Below are positions 1 to 7,980 of a stretch of DNA of 20,823 bases, in pieces. Position 1 is the first letter of the stretch, and each line of letters starts with the position of its first letter. The stretch comes from JBMNOI01 sp050942995. Lineage in GTDB: Bacteria > Chloroflexota > Anaerolineae > UBA1429. The translations under genes and the position numbers were made by a program. The stretch covers positions 1-20,823 of the forward strand of contig JBMNOI010000067.1 of assembly GCA_050942995.1 (NCBI GenBank), written 5' to 3'. The notes under the pieces are model-generated. The model had not been told where the DNA came from and made no database searches. It saw nothing but the letters and a program-made list of their open reading frames with translations.

Positions 1-45
1 CACAGGCGTGCGAACGCGCCGCGCTGTGGCCGCCCGATTCATCCA

Positions 46-747
46 TCAGCTATCGTATTCGACCTTCCAAACCGTCCACACCTTGCCCACCAGGTCGATA
101 CCGGGCTTGAGTGTCGGCTTGCCGGGTTGCCACCCGGAAGGAGTCACCTCACCGGTATCCCGCACATGCTGGTACGCCTTGACCTGGCGAATCAATTCGC
201 CCACATTGCGCCCTACGGTAGGAGTCAATACCTCCATGGCCTGGATGACGCCGTCGGGGTCGACGATGAATCGGCCGCGAATATCTACGCCCCCCTCTTC
301 ATCATAAACACCGTACAGGCGGCCGATCCGACCGGTGGCATCGGACACCATCGGCCAGGGGAACCCCCCTTCGACCATGTGAGATAGCTCGGTCTCTTGC
401 CAGATCTTGTGTACAAAGTGACTGTTCGTACTGATGGCCAGAACCTGCAGCCCCAGCTCGTCCAACTCGGCCTTACGGGCGGCGACCGCCGCCAGTTCGG
501 TCGGTCAAACGAAGGTGAAATCACCGGGGTAGAAGCAGATCATGGTCCATTTGCCACGATAGTCCAAGAGCGAGACTCGCTTGAATCCCCCGTCTACATA
601 AGCCATACCGGAGAAATCCGGGGCTTTTTGGCCGACGCGCGCCACCGTCATGGCGGCGGGCTGTGGGGCAGCAGCAGGCTGGGCCTCGGGCGCTTCCGCA
701 GGTGTCTCATCCAAAGGCTCGACACACGAGAGTGTTTCCTCGGACAT
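46..747 (-). CDS. Peroxiredoxin (AhpC/Prx1 type), selenoprotein with Sec at the peroxidatic position
   Basis: Thiol/selenol peroxidase that reduces H2O2 and organic peroxides in the cytoplasm. Read through an in-frame TGA at 505-507 it gives 233 residues with Sec81. The sequence runs FYPGDFTFV, U, PTELAAVAARKAELDELG, which is the canonical peroxiredoxin active site with U in place of the peroxidatic Cys; Thr78 is the conserved TxxC threonine. Downstream are the typical LAISTNSHFVHKIW, FPWPMVSD and FIVDPDG blocks. The C-terminal resolving Cys (normally GEVCP) is Thr (GEVTPSGW), and no Cys follows Sec81, so this should act as a 1-Sec enzyme needing an external reductant. An Ala/Pro-rich linker of about 25 residues precedes the fold. 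The ATG at 747 is preferred because AAAGGAG lies just upstream; an in-frame ATG at 768 lacks this. It is transcribed from a strong promoter at 859-887. Conventional annotation would split it into two fragments or call it a pseudogene. Confidence 0.93.
478..493 (-). promoter_or_regulatory. Candidate bacterial SECIS hairpin of the Sec-peroxiredoxin
   Basis: Starting 11 nt after the TGA (505-507) the mRNA can form GGCGGC-GGTC-GCCGCC, a perfect 6 bp stem with a tetraloop beginning GG. The loop begins 17 nt after the UGA. Bacterial SECIS elements are stem-loops inside the ORF just after UGA with a G near the start of a small apical loop, which this matches. SelB recognition is inferred. Confidence 0.7.
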
Positions 748-1251
748 TCCTATGCTCCTTTCCTGCATCGATACATCGAATACAACCCGTCATACCACAA
801 ATAAAGAGTGGGCCGAGACAGACCATCGTCTTCTCCGCCAAGAGAACAACTCGGGTGCATCATAAAGGCTTTGTTATCATGTGTCAACCAATCTCGATGA
901 TAAAGAGGAAAAAACAAGGGAAAGACAGGGGAGATACCGTGATTCAGCCGACGGATCTCGCGGCAAAACTCATCATCGGAGATCATTTTGTTATATAATA
1001 AATGTATCGTCGAGTAAATCGAACGGCGATGCCACGACGCTCGACAAGTCGATCGAATACAGGCATGCGCGGTGGCATCATGACTCATAAGGATAGGCCC
1101 GTATTTTTGCACAGGTTGTGCTCGTTGTGTTAATTTGTTAGGATATACGCTACCTTTCTGGATACGGCAGCCCGGCCGATAAAGGCAAAGGGCCTATCTG
1201 TAAGCACACCCCCGCGTCATCTCTGCCACCGCCTTGAGTGAAAGGAGCAAG
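748..1251. other. Divergent intergenic region between peroxiredoxin and B12-binding protein
   Basis: About 500 bp without a credible gene. The left part holds the peroxiredoxin promoter and leader. The AT-richer centre (around 985-1020) contains TATAAT at 994-999 without a good -35. An 8 bp inverted repeat GATGCCAC (1028-1035) / GTGGCATC (1072-1079) encloses 36 nt, and GCACA-GGT-TGTGC forms a short palindrome at 1109-1121. A weak promoter for the rightward genes is possible: TTGTGC (1116-1121), 17 nt, TAGGAT (1139-1144). I recognise no cobalamin riboswitch despite the downstream B12-binding gene. Short ORFs here lack family features and ribosome-binding sites. Confidence 0.6.
859..887 (-). 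promoter_or_regulatory. Sigma70-type promoter for the Sec-peroxiredoxin
   Basis: On the minus strand: TTGACA (882-887), a 17 nt spacer, TATGAT (859-864). The -35 is perfect, the -10 is 5/6 and the spacing is optimal. The predicted transcript start near 852 leaves a leader of about 105 nt ahead of the ATG at 747. No obvious OxyR or PerR site was recognised by eye. Confidence 0.75.
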
Positions 1252-2895
1252 ATGAAGACGATAGTCGCTGCAGCCCTGGGCGAATGTGTTCATGTGGCCG
1301 GTGTAATGAATTTCCTGCGATTGGCCCGGCGAGCCGGATGGCGTACGGTCTTTATGGGTCCGGCCGTATCGGTGCAAAAGGTTCTGGAGGCCGCCCGACG
1401 TGAGGACGCCGATATGGTGGCCGTGTCCTATCGCCTGACGCCGGAGAACGGCGAGCGGTTGCTGGGCGATTTCGCCGAGGCCGCCGACGATCTGCACGCG
1501 CGCGGCGTACGCTTTGCCTTTGGCGGCACCCCGCCGGTGGCCGAACGGGCTCGTTCGCTGGGATTCTTTGAGCGCGCCTTTGACGGCACCGAACTCCCCG
1601 AAGACGTGCTGGCCTATTTGCGCGGCCAGAGCCACGAGGCCATGACCGAAGAGGATTACCCGCAGACGGCGATAGAGCGCATCCGCTGGAAGGCGCCCTA
1701 CCCCATCATCCGCCATCACTTTGGCCTACCCACCATGGAAGAGACGCTGGAGGGCATCGCCCGCATCGCCGACGCCCGCGTGCTGGACGTGATCTCATTG
1801 GGCACCGATCAGGATGCGCAGGAGAATTTCTTTCATCCCGAGCGGCAGGATCCCCGCCGTCGGGGGGCCGGCGGCGTGCCGGTACGCACGCCAGAGGATT
1901 ACGTCGCGTTATATCGGGCCGGCCGTCGTGGCAACTATCCCCTGCTGCGCACCTATACCGGCACCGATGACTTTATCCGGCTGGCCGAGATGTATGTCGA
2001 GACCATTCACACGGCCTGGTGTGCCGTCCCCATCTTTTGGTTCAACCAGATGGACGGACGAGGTCCATGGGATCTGGAAGGATCGATTCGCGAACATCAG
2101 CACGTCATCGCCTGGTATGCCGGGCGCGGCATCCCGGTAGAGCTAAACGAACCCCATCATTGGGGCCTGCGCGACGCGCCCGATTCGGTGTTTGTGGCCG
2201 CGGCCTATCTTTCAGCCTACAACGCCAGGGCCTTTGGGGTGCGCGACTATATCGCCCAGCTCATGTTCAACTCTCCCCCTGTGCTGAGCGATGCTATGGA
2301 TCTGGCCAAGATGCTGGCCGTGCTGGATATGATCGCCCCGCTGGAATCAGAGCAGTTCCGCATCTGGCGACAGACTCGCACCGGCCTGCTGAGCTATCCG
2401 GTGGATGTCGATCTGGCCCGAGCGCACCTGGCATCCAGCGTCTATCTGCAGATGGCGCTCAAGCCGCACATCGTGCACGTTGTGGCACATACCGAGGCGC
2501 ACCATGCCGCCACCGCCGAGGATGTCATCGAGGCCTGCAAGCTGGCCCGCCGTGCCATAGATAACGCCCTGGGCGGCCAGCCCGATATGACCCGAGATCC
2601 GGTGGTGCAGGCGCGTCGCCAGGAGCTGATGCGTGACGCCGAATTGATCCTGAACGCCATCCGTTACATCGCCGACCCTCAGGTGCGTGACCCGTTTATC
2701 GATCCGCCCACGCTGGCCCGAGCGGTTAACGTCGGCCTGCTGGATGCGCCCCATCTGCACAACAACCCCTATGCCCGGGGGCAGGTCGAGACTCGGGTAG
2801 ATGATCGCGGCGCCTGCATCGCGGTGAATCCGGCGACCGGTGATCCGCTCCCCGAGGCCGAGCGTATCGCCTCGCTGGGCATTGCCGTAGCTTAA
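1252..2895 (+). CDS. B12-binding domain protein with large mutase/methyltransferase-like C-terminal region
   Basis: 547 residues. The N-terminus (about 1-130) resembles a cobalamin-binding Rossmann module: a His-x-x-Gly signature (His14-V-A-G17) where the family has DxHxxG, a GWRTVFMGPAVSVQKVLEAA segment like the second half of B12 domains, and a conserved Ser after it (VAVSYRLTP). The family Asp before His is Cys12 here, so base-off/His-on binding is likely but not proven. The remaining 400 residues are alpha/beta with many His and aromatic residues (for example NEPHHWGLRD, VVAHTEAHHAA) and could be a TIM barrel as in glutamate mutase or amino-mutase large subunits; this is inference and I cannot name a substrate. 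ATG 1252 is chosen for AAAGGAG at 1241-1247 rather than the TTG at 1234. An opine-dehydrogenase-type gene follows after about 80 bp on the same strand, suggesting a joint pathway on amino-acid derivatives. Confidence 0.7.
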   Translation: MKTIVAAALGECVHVAGVMNFLRLARRAGWRTVFMGPAVSVQKVLEAARREDADMVAVSYRLTPENGERLLGDFAEAADDLHARGVRFAFGGTPPVAERARSLGFFERAFDGTELPEDVLAYLRGQSHEAMTEEDYPQTAIERIRWKAPYPIIRHHFGLPTMEETLEGIARIADARVLDVISLGTDQDAQENFFHPERQDPRRRGAGGVPVRTPEDYVALYRAGRRGNYPLLRTYTGTDDFIRLAEMYVETIHTAWCAVPIFWFNQMDGRGPWDLEGSIREHQHVIAWYAGRGIPVELNEPHHWGLRDAPDSVFVAAAYLSAYNARAFGVRDYIAQLMFNSPPVLSDAMDLAKMLAVLDMIAPLESEQFRIWRQTRTGLLSYPVDVDLARAHLASSVYLQMALKPHIVHVVAHTEAHHAATAEDVIEACKLARRAIDNALGGQPDMTRDPVVQARRQELMRDAELILNAIRYIADPQVRDPFIDPPTLARAVNVGLLDAPHLHNNPYARGQVETRVDDRGACIAVNPATGDPLPEAERIASLGIAVA

Positions 2896-2974
2896 CGAAC
2901 ACTGAACTGTGACAGATCCGATGCTCCATCGTCCGTGCGGGATGATCCATGGGGCATATGATGAGGAGACGGGA

Positions 2975-4084
2975 ATGGGAAAAACACACTATGCGATCAT
3001 TGGAGCCGGCAATGGGGGCAGGGCCATGGCCGCGCACCTTGCCTTGATGGGTTTCCCGGTGACGCTCTATAACCGTACACCGGAAAATGTCGCCGCCATC
3101 AAAGCCCGCCGCGGGCTGGAGCTGGACGGAAAGGGGTGCCCGGTGGGGTTTGCCCGACTCCAGCGGGTCACCTCAGACGTGCACGAGGCGCTGGAGGATG
3201 CCCAGGTCATCATGGTGGTGGTGCCCTCGACCGCCCACCGGCCCATTGCCAGAAGCCTTGCGCCACATCTGCGCGGCGGACAGGTCATCATCCTGCACCC
3301 CGGGCGCACCGGCGGCTGCCTGGAATTCGTCAAGACACTGAGCGAAGAGGGCTGCACGGCCGATGTCACGGTCGCCGAGGCCGAGACGCTGCTCTATGCC
3401 TGCCGCTCCGATGGCCCCACTCAGGTGCGTATCTTTCGCATCAAAGATGCCGTGCCCCTGGCCGCGCTCCCCGCTTCTCGCACGCAACTCGTGCTGGATA
3501 CTATCGCCGATGCCTTTCCGCGATTCATCGACGGGGACACCGTGCTGCACACCAGCCTGAACAACATGGGCTCGATCTTTCATCCGGCGCTGGCCATTCT
3601 CAACGCAGGGCGCATCGAGTCGACCCGCGGCGAATTCCAGTTCTACATCGACGGCGCAACCCCATCGGTGGCCCGCGTGTTGGAAGCGCTGGATCGCGAG
3701 CGGGTGACGGTGGCCGCATCGCTGGGCATCCGTGCCCGTACGGCGCAAGAGTGGCTCAAAATGGCCTACGATGCCACCGGTGAGAACCTGTATGAGGCGA
3801 TCCAGAATCAGCCGGGATACCGCGGCATCAAGGCGCCCTCGACGTTGCACCATCGCTACATCACCGAGGATGTGCCCATGAGCCTGGTGCCCATCATGGC
3901 GCTGGGCGAACGGTTCGGTGTATCGGTGCAGAATATCAGCGCCATGATCAGCATGGCCTGTGTGATCCATCAGGTCGATTACTGCCAGAGAGGCCGCACA
4001 CTGGCCAAACTGGGCATCGACCAGATGTCGGTGGCCGAATTGACGCGGTTTGTGACCGAGGGGAAAAATCCCGACGACGAGTAG
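2975..4084 (+). CDS. NAD(P)-dependent octopine/nopaline dehydrogenase family protein
   Basis: 369 residues. The N-terminal Rossmann domain carries GAGNGG (10-15) and ends its second strand in NR (33-34). The C-terminal helical domain carries the family block NNMGSIFHPALAILNAG, with His203 at the position of the catalytic His of octopine dehydrogenase. These enzymes reductively condense an amino acid with a 2-oxo acid, or run in reverse; several bacterial members make opine metallophores or act on other imino compounds, so the substrate is open. ATG 2975 follows GAGGAG with good spacing and places the GAGNGG motif at the normal distance from the N-terminus; the in-frame codon at 2909 would add 22 residues unlike the family. 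It is probably co-transcribed with the B12-binding gene upstream. No metallophore synthesis or transport gene is adjacent. Confidence 0.85.
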   Translation: MGKTHYAIIGAGNGGRAMAAHLALMGFPVTLYNRTPENVAAIKARRGLELDGKGCPVGFARLQRVTSDVHEALEDAQVIMVVVPSTAHRPIARSLAPHLRGGQVIILHPGRTGGCLEFVKTLSEEGCTADVTVAEAETLLYACRSDGPTQVRIFRIKDAVPLAALPASRTQLVLDTIADAFPRFIDGDTVLHTSLNNMGSIFHPALAILNAGRIESTRGEFQFYIDGATPSVARVLEALDRERVTVAASLGIRARTAQEWLKMAYDATGENLYEAIQNQPGYRGIKAPSTLHHRYITEDVPMSLVPIMALGERFGVSVQNISAMISMACVIHQVDYCQRGRTLAKLGIDQMSVAELTRFVTEGKNPDDE

Positions 4085-4120
4085 GCGCGCCCTGTCGATA
4101 TCGGTCGGATAGAACCAAAA

Positions 4121-4145
4121 ATGGGGAGACGTTATGTCTCCCCAT
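4121..4145. terminator. Bidirectional terminator hairpin between convergent genes
   Basis: ATGGGGAGAC-GTTAT-GTCTCCCCAT: 10 bp perfect stem, 5 nt loop. On the minus strand it is followed by TTTTTGG, so it is a good terminator for the beta-propeller gene. On the plus strand the tail is TCTCT, so it is weaker for the dehydrogenase. Confidence 0.8.
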
Positions 4146-4198
4146 TCTCTATCGAATTACAGGGCGATCCGGCGGGAACGTCCTGTGAAACGATCTCG

Positions 4199-6103
4199 CT
4201 ATTCAACCTCGCATCGCCACACCACGCCGCCCAAATTCATGGCATACAGGGTATATCCTTCGTCTCGTGGGACGGCGGTGATGGCGATAAAGCTCTCCAC
4301 CGTCAGCCCCTCGCTGAAGGGTTGCCACGTACGGCCGCCGTCCATCGAGCGGTACACGCCGTTCCCCGTGGCGGCATACACCCGACCACCGGAGTCGATC
4401 TCGCCCATAGCGACCACACTGAGCGTATTGGCCCCCTCCGGATCCACGCGGGTGCTGATCCAGACATCCTTGGCCCGACGTAACGGACGCAGACAGAACG
4501 GCCCCGTCGCCAGAATGGCCTGCTGGGCCACATCCTCCTGCACCCCCATGGGCATGGTGATATCGAGCCAGCGGGCGTTGGTGGTCTGGCTGGTGACCTG
4601 TCGCCAGGTCTCTCCGGCGTCGGTCGAACGCCACAGAGCCACCCGTGCCGGCTTGCCCTCGGCGGCGGCGATAGCCGTCCCCATAAACACCGTGCGATCG
4701 ACGTCAAAGACCGGCGATATGACGATAGAAAGCACCTCCTGCCCCTCACAGGGAGAAGAGACCTCTTCCCACGTCTCACCACCGTCGCGGGTGGCCAGCA
4801 GTCGCCCGTCGATGGTGCCCGCCCAACCAATGCCCTCCTTGGGGTGCACCGCCAGCGCCTGAATGCCCGGCACATCACACACAACTTTCCAGTCATCGCC
4901 CTCAGGTCGGACGATGCCGTCCTCCTGCCCGGCCACCAGCGGCCTCTTGTCCGCCGGAACGGCCAGCGCTGAGAGCGGACCATGAGCCATGATGCCCGCA
5001 ATAGCCCCCCACGACTTGCCGCCGTTGGCCGAACGCCATACTCCCTCTTGCGGCCCCATGGCATAGAGCGATCCATCGGCGGGGATGAGCTGAGAGAATC
5101 CACGCGCCGAAAGGCCCGACGAGGAAGACTCCCACGTGACGCCGCCGTCGGTGGACTTGAAGACGCCCACATCATGCAACCCGGCCAGAATCACCTCGCC
5201 GTCACCGGCCAGCGCCAGCACCGTGCCCGGGATATCACTGGAGGCGCTCCAGCTCTCGCCGCCGTCCGTCGAGACCAGGATACGCGATCCCGCGCCGGCC
5301 ACCAGGCGTCGGCTCTCGCCGAAATCGGGGGCCAGCCACAGGCAGTTCAGCGGCCCTTCTGAGACCTTTTCGTGCAGCATATCCCATGAACGGCCGCCGT
5401 CGGTCGAGCGGTAGAGCCGCCCCCCTTCGGTACCGGCATAGACGGTGCGATCCTCATCAAAATTAGGGCTTGTGGCCAGCACATCGACCACATCATCATC
5501 GAGCATCAGCCTGGTCTTGCGCCAGGCGCGTCCCCCGTTCGATGAGCTGAACACTCCCTCGCTGGTGGCGGCGAACATGGTCTCGCGCCTGGACCAATCA
5601 GAGGTCGCAGTCAGCGCCAGAACGCTCTCGTCATCCAGGCCAAAGCCGGAATCCTCCCACTGCTTGCCCGAATTACGGCTTACCAGCAGTCCGGCGCCGT
5701 CGGTCGCGGCAAAAAAAGTGCCGTCCTGAGCGAAATTGGGCGAGGCCAGCACTACCGTCACCGTCGCCCGCAGCTCCTCGGGCACAAAGCCGGTCTCCCA
5801 GTGAAGGCCATAATCAAAGGACGCAAAGAGATCGCCTCCCAGGGCACCGGCGATCAGCGCACCGTTGGGGGCGACGGCCAGCGAACTGAGCAACGGCGTC
5901 GTCAGCCCGGTGAGACGCTGCACCCAGGTGGCGCCGCCATCATCGGAGTAAAAGGTGCCGCATCCGGTGGCCGCCCAATAGCGACGCTTATCGGGCACGG
6001 GTGAAACCGCGAGCCCGAACACGGTACCACCGCTGGCGATGGGACCGACGCGCTCCCAGACGGGGCCGCTTTTCTCGTCAAATGTGTTTGTGGACGTACT
6101 CAT
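4199..6103 (-). CDS. Asp-box (BNR / sialidase-type) beta-propeller protein
   Basis: 634 residues with about eleven Asp-box turns of the form S-x-D-G-G-x-T-W, spaced roughly 45-60 residues: YSDDGGATW near 52-60, then VSRNSGKQW, SSSNGGRAW, RSTDGGRSW, VSTDGGESW, KSTDGGVTW, RSANGGKSW, ATRDGGETW, RSTDAGETW and RSMDGGRTW at the end. Such repeats occur in sialidases, Vps10/sortilin-like, xyloglucanase and Ycf48-like propellers; the fold is clear, the ligand is not. There is no signal peptide or membrane segment at the ATG 6103 start, so it is probably cytoplasmic, unusual for this class. The ATG overlaps the stop of the chaperonin gene as ATGA and has AAGGAGAG upstream inside that gene, so translation is coupled. 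A longer reading to 6433 is only a frame running inside the chaperonin gene. Confidence 0.88.
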   Translation of the reverse strand: MSTSTNTFDEKSGPVWERVGPIASGGTVFGLAVSPVPDKRRYWAATGCGTFYSDDGGATWVQRLTGLTTPLLSSLAVAPNGALIAGALGGDLFASFDYGLHWETGFVPEELRATVTVVLASPNFAQDGTFFAATDGAGLLVSRNSGKQWEDSGFGLDDESVLALTATSDWSRRETMFAATSEGVFSSSNGGRAWRKTRLMLDDDVVDVLATSPNFDEDRTVYAGTEGGRLYRSTDGGRSWDMLHEKVSEGPLNCLWLAPDFGESRRLVAGAGSRILVSTDGGESWSASSDIPGTVLALAGDGEVILAGLHDVGVFKSTDGGVTWESSSSGLSARGFSQLIPADGSLYAMGPQEGVWRSANGGKSWGAIAGIMAHGPLSALAVPADKRPLVAGQEDGIVRPEGDDWKVVCDVPGIQALAVHPKEGIGWAGTIDGRLLATRDGGETWEEVSSPCEGQEVLSIVISPVFDVDRTVFMGTAIAAAEGKPARVALWRSTDAGETWRQVTSQTTNARWLDITMPMGVQEDVAQQAILATGPFCLRPLRRAKDVWISTRVDPEGANTLSVVAMGEIDSGGRVYAATGNGVYRSMDGGRTWQPFSEGLTVESFIAITAVPRDEGYTLYAMNLGGVVWRCEVE

Positions 6104-7701
6104 GGATCGAAACTCTCCTTGGGTTTTCGGTGCAAAACCAGGGCATCCGTAGTGAGAAGCATCATGGCGCCGCTCACTGCTTGTTGCAAGGCGCGTTTGA
6201 CGACCGCTGTAGGATCGACAATGCCGACCTCCAGCATGTCGACGATTTTTTTGGATCGCACATCCAGGCCATAGCCGGGGCCCTGGGCGAGGGCCTGAGC
6301 AATCGCCAGGGGGGGATGAATACCGGCATTCTCGGCGATACGCCGCATGGGCTCTTCCAATGCGCGGGCGACAATTCGCACCCCCAGCGCCTCGTCCCCT
6401 TCGGCCTCGACCGCCTCGACGGCAGGGATGCACGCCAGATAGGCCGCACCGCCACCGGGCACCACGCCCCCCTCCATACCGGCCGTCACCGCCTTCATCG
6501 CCTGTTCGGCCGTCTCACGCAGGATGCTACGCTCCTTTTCGGTGAGCGCACCGATGCGCAGCTCTCCGATGCCCTCGGAAAAGTGCTTGAGCAGATCGCG
6601 CAGCATATCGCGCTCTTCGCGATCCTCGGTGGTGCGCACGCGCTGGCGCATCTCGGCCACACGCTTACGGATTACGGCAGGGTCTCCCCCACCGCCCATG
6701 ATGATGAAATAATCGCGCCCCACCACCACACGCTCGGCCTGCCCGAAATCATCCGGCATAACCGCTTCGGGCGAGTGGCCGGCTTTGTCAGATAGTGCGC
6801 GGCCACCGGTGAGCACGGCGATATTCTCCATTGTGCCGCGGCGCAGATCACCCACCGGCTTGAGTTTGGTGGCGCAGGAATGAATGGTGTCGCGCTCGTT
6901 ATTGGCGACCATCACACCGATGACCCTGTCGGCCATGTTGCGACAGATGATGAGAAGGTTCTTGCCACCAGAGCGCACCACCTGATGCAGCACATTCTGG
7001 ATGCCCTCTAACGAGTCGAAGGACATATCGGCTACCAACACGTGCACGTCATCCAGCACGGCGACACGTCGGGCCTGGTCGGTGATGAAATAGGGAGAGA
7101 CATATCCCCCGCCAAAGCGGGCGCCCTCGTGATAGGCCCTGTCGTGGAATGTGGCGATGTACGGCTCGATGATGATATTGGCGTTGGGGCCCAATATCTC
7201 GTACATCTCGCCCAACAACCGGCCGATCTCGGCATCTCCCGTGGCCGCAGTAGCGACGGCGGCGATGCGCTCCTCCTCTTCCAGCGGCTCGGATATCTCG
7301 TCCAATGCACGCACCGCCGCAGCGGTGGCTTTTTCGATACCGTGCCGCAAGATCATGGGATTGGCGCCGGCCGTAATGATTCGATGCATCTCTCGGGCGA
7401 TGATCCAGGCCAGCACGGCGGTGGTGGCGCTGCCGTCTCCGACTTCCTCACGCATGTGCCAGACTATGTGACGCATCATCATGGCACCCGAATTCTCCAC
7501 TCGATCGGGCAGCTCGATAATGCGCCGGACAGCCGTCGCGCCGTCGCGCAGCAACTCGGGCTCGCCTCCAGGCTCCCGCGCATTGACGATATTGCCGCCG
7601 ATGGGGCCCAGTGTCACCGTGAGCAGCCGCGCAATGGATTCAAATCCACGCAGCATGCCGGCTCGCCCCCGTTCTCCCAGAATGACGTCGGGTTTTGGCA
7701 T
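6100..7701 (-). CDS. Divergent GroEL/Hsp60-type chaperonin
   Basis: 533 residues, full length for a group I chaperonin, with equatorial, intermediate and apical blocks in order. Recognisable are LTVTLGPIGGN (P-loop-like, 27-37), LLRDGATAV with Asp53 (GroEL Asp52), VGDGSATTAVLA with Asp89 (GroEL Asp87), EGGVVPGGGAA (410-420) and VGIVDPTAV with Asp496 (GroEL Asp495). Where GroEL has the hydrolysis Asp398, this protein has Gln400 (ETAEQAMKA), and it lacks the Gly/Met-rich C-terminal tail. It therefore looks like a specialised paralogue rather than the housekeeping GroEL; no groES is adjacent. ATG 7701 has a GAGG 7 nt upstream and AAGGAGG further upstream. A promoter lies at 7882-7910, leaving a leader of about 170 nt; no CIRCE element was seen. 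The stop overlaps the propeller start. Confidence 0.88.
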   Translation of the reverse strand: MPKPDVILGERGRAGMLRGFESIARLLTVTLGPIGGNIVNAREPGGEPELLRDGATAVRRIIELPDRVENSGAMMMRHIVWHMREEVGDGSATTAVLAWIIAREMHRIITAGANPMILRHGIEKATAAAVRALDEISEPLEEEERIAAVATAATGDAEIGRLLGEMYEILGPNANIIIEPYIATFHDRAYHEGARFGGGYVSPYFITDQARRVAVLDDVHVLVADMSFDSLEGIQNVLHQVVRSGGKNLLIICRNMADRVIGVMVANNERDTIHSCATKLKPVGDLRRGTMENIAVLTGGRALSDKAGHSPEAVMPDDFGQAERVVVGRDYFIIMGGGGDPAVIRKRVAEMRQRVRTTEDREERDMLRDLLKHFSEGIGELRIGALTEKERSILRETAEQAMKAVTAGMEGGVVPGGGAAYLACIPAVEAVEAEGDEALGVRIVARALEEPMRRIAENAGIHPPLAIAQALAQGPGYGLDVRSKKIVDMLEVGIVDPTAVVKRALQQAVSGAMMLLTTDALVLHRKPKESFDP

Positions 7702-7881
7702 AGTCGACCTCGCTTCTGCCTCCTTGCAGATCGTGCTTCGTATACGACACCGGAACGTTTTATCCTAGAAGCCGCGGAAGTACGCCCGCCCGGCCGGAAT
7801 GGAGTCATCTATATTAATGCGAGTTATTCATGTGTTGCGCCGACTGCCTTGTTCTTTTTTTAAATCAGTGTCTGGACTAGC

Positions 7882-7910
7882 AGTATACCATCATTCCCAC
7901 TTCTCGACAA
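7882..7910 (-). promoter_or_regulatory. Promoter for the chaperonin-propeller operon
   Basis: Minus strand TTGTCG (7905-7910), 17 nt spacer, TATACT (7882-7887). The -10 is 5/6 and the -35 is 4/6. It lies back to back with the selW promoter; only 34 bp separate the two -35 boxes. Confidence 0.65.
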
Positions 7911-7944
7911 TGTGAAAACGCCCTTTTTGCGCCCTCTGGCGCGC

Positions 7945-7974
7945 TGGACATCGCGCCGCAATCATACCTATAAT
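7945..7974 (+). promoter_or_regulatory. Strong sigma70-type promoter for the selW-like gene
   Basis: TGGACA (7945-7950), 18 nt spacer, perfect TATAAT (7969-7974). The transcript would begin near 7981 and carry a leader of about 143 nt before the ATG at 8124. Confidence 0.75.
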
Positions 7975-7980
7975 ACGGGG

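Noticed and set aside
46..768. Two separate genes or a nonsense-mutated peroxiredoxin pseudogene
   Set aside because: Both parts are in the same frame, the stop is TGA exactly at the catalytic Cys, sequence on both sides is fully conserved, and a SECIS-like hairpin follows.
748..1251. Short overlapping open frames between peroxiredoxin and the B12-binding gene
   Set aside because: They lack ribosome-binding sites and family resemblance and overlap the promoter and inverted repeats.
6104..6433. N-terminal extension of the beta-propeller protein
   Set aside because: This part lies inside the chaperonin gene in another frame and is Arg/Gly/Pro-rich noise; the ATGA overlap with AAGGAGAG defines the start at 6103.
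7702..7910. CIRCE operator upstream of the chaperonin
   Set aside because: No TTAGCACTC/GAGTGCTAA inverted repeat is visible on either strand.
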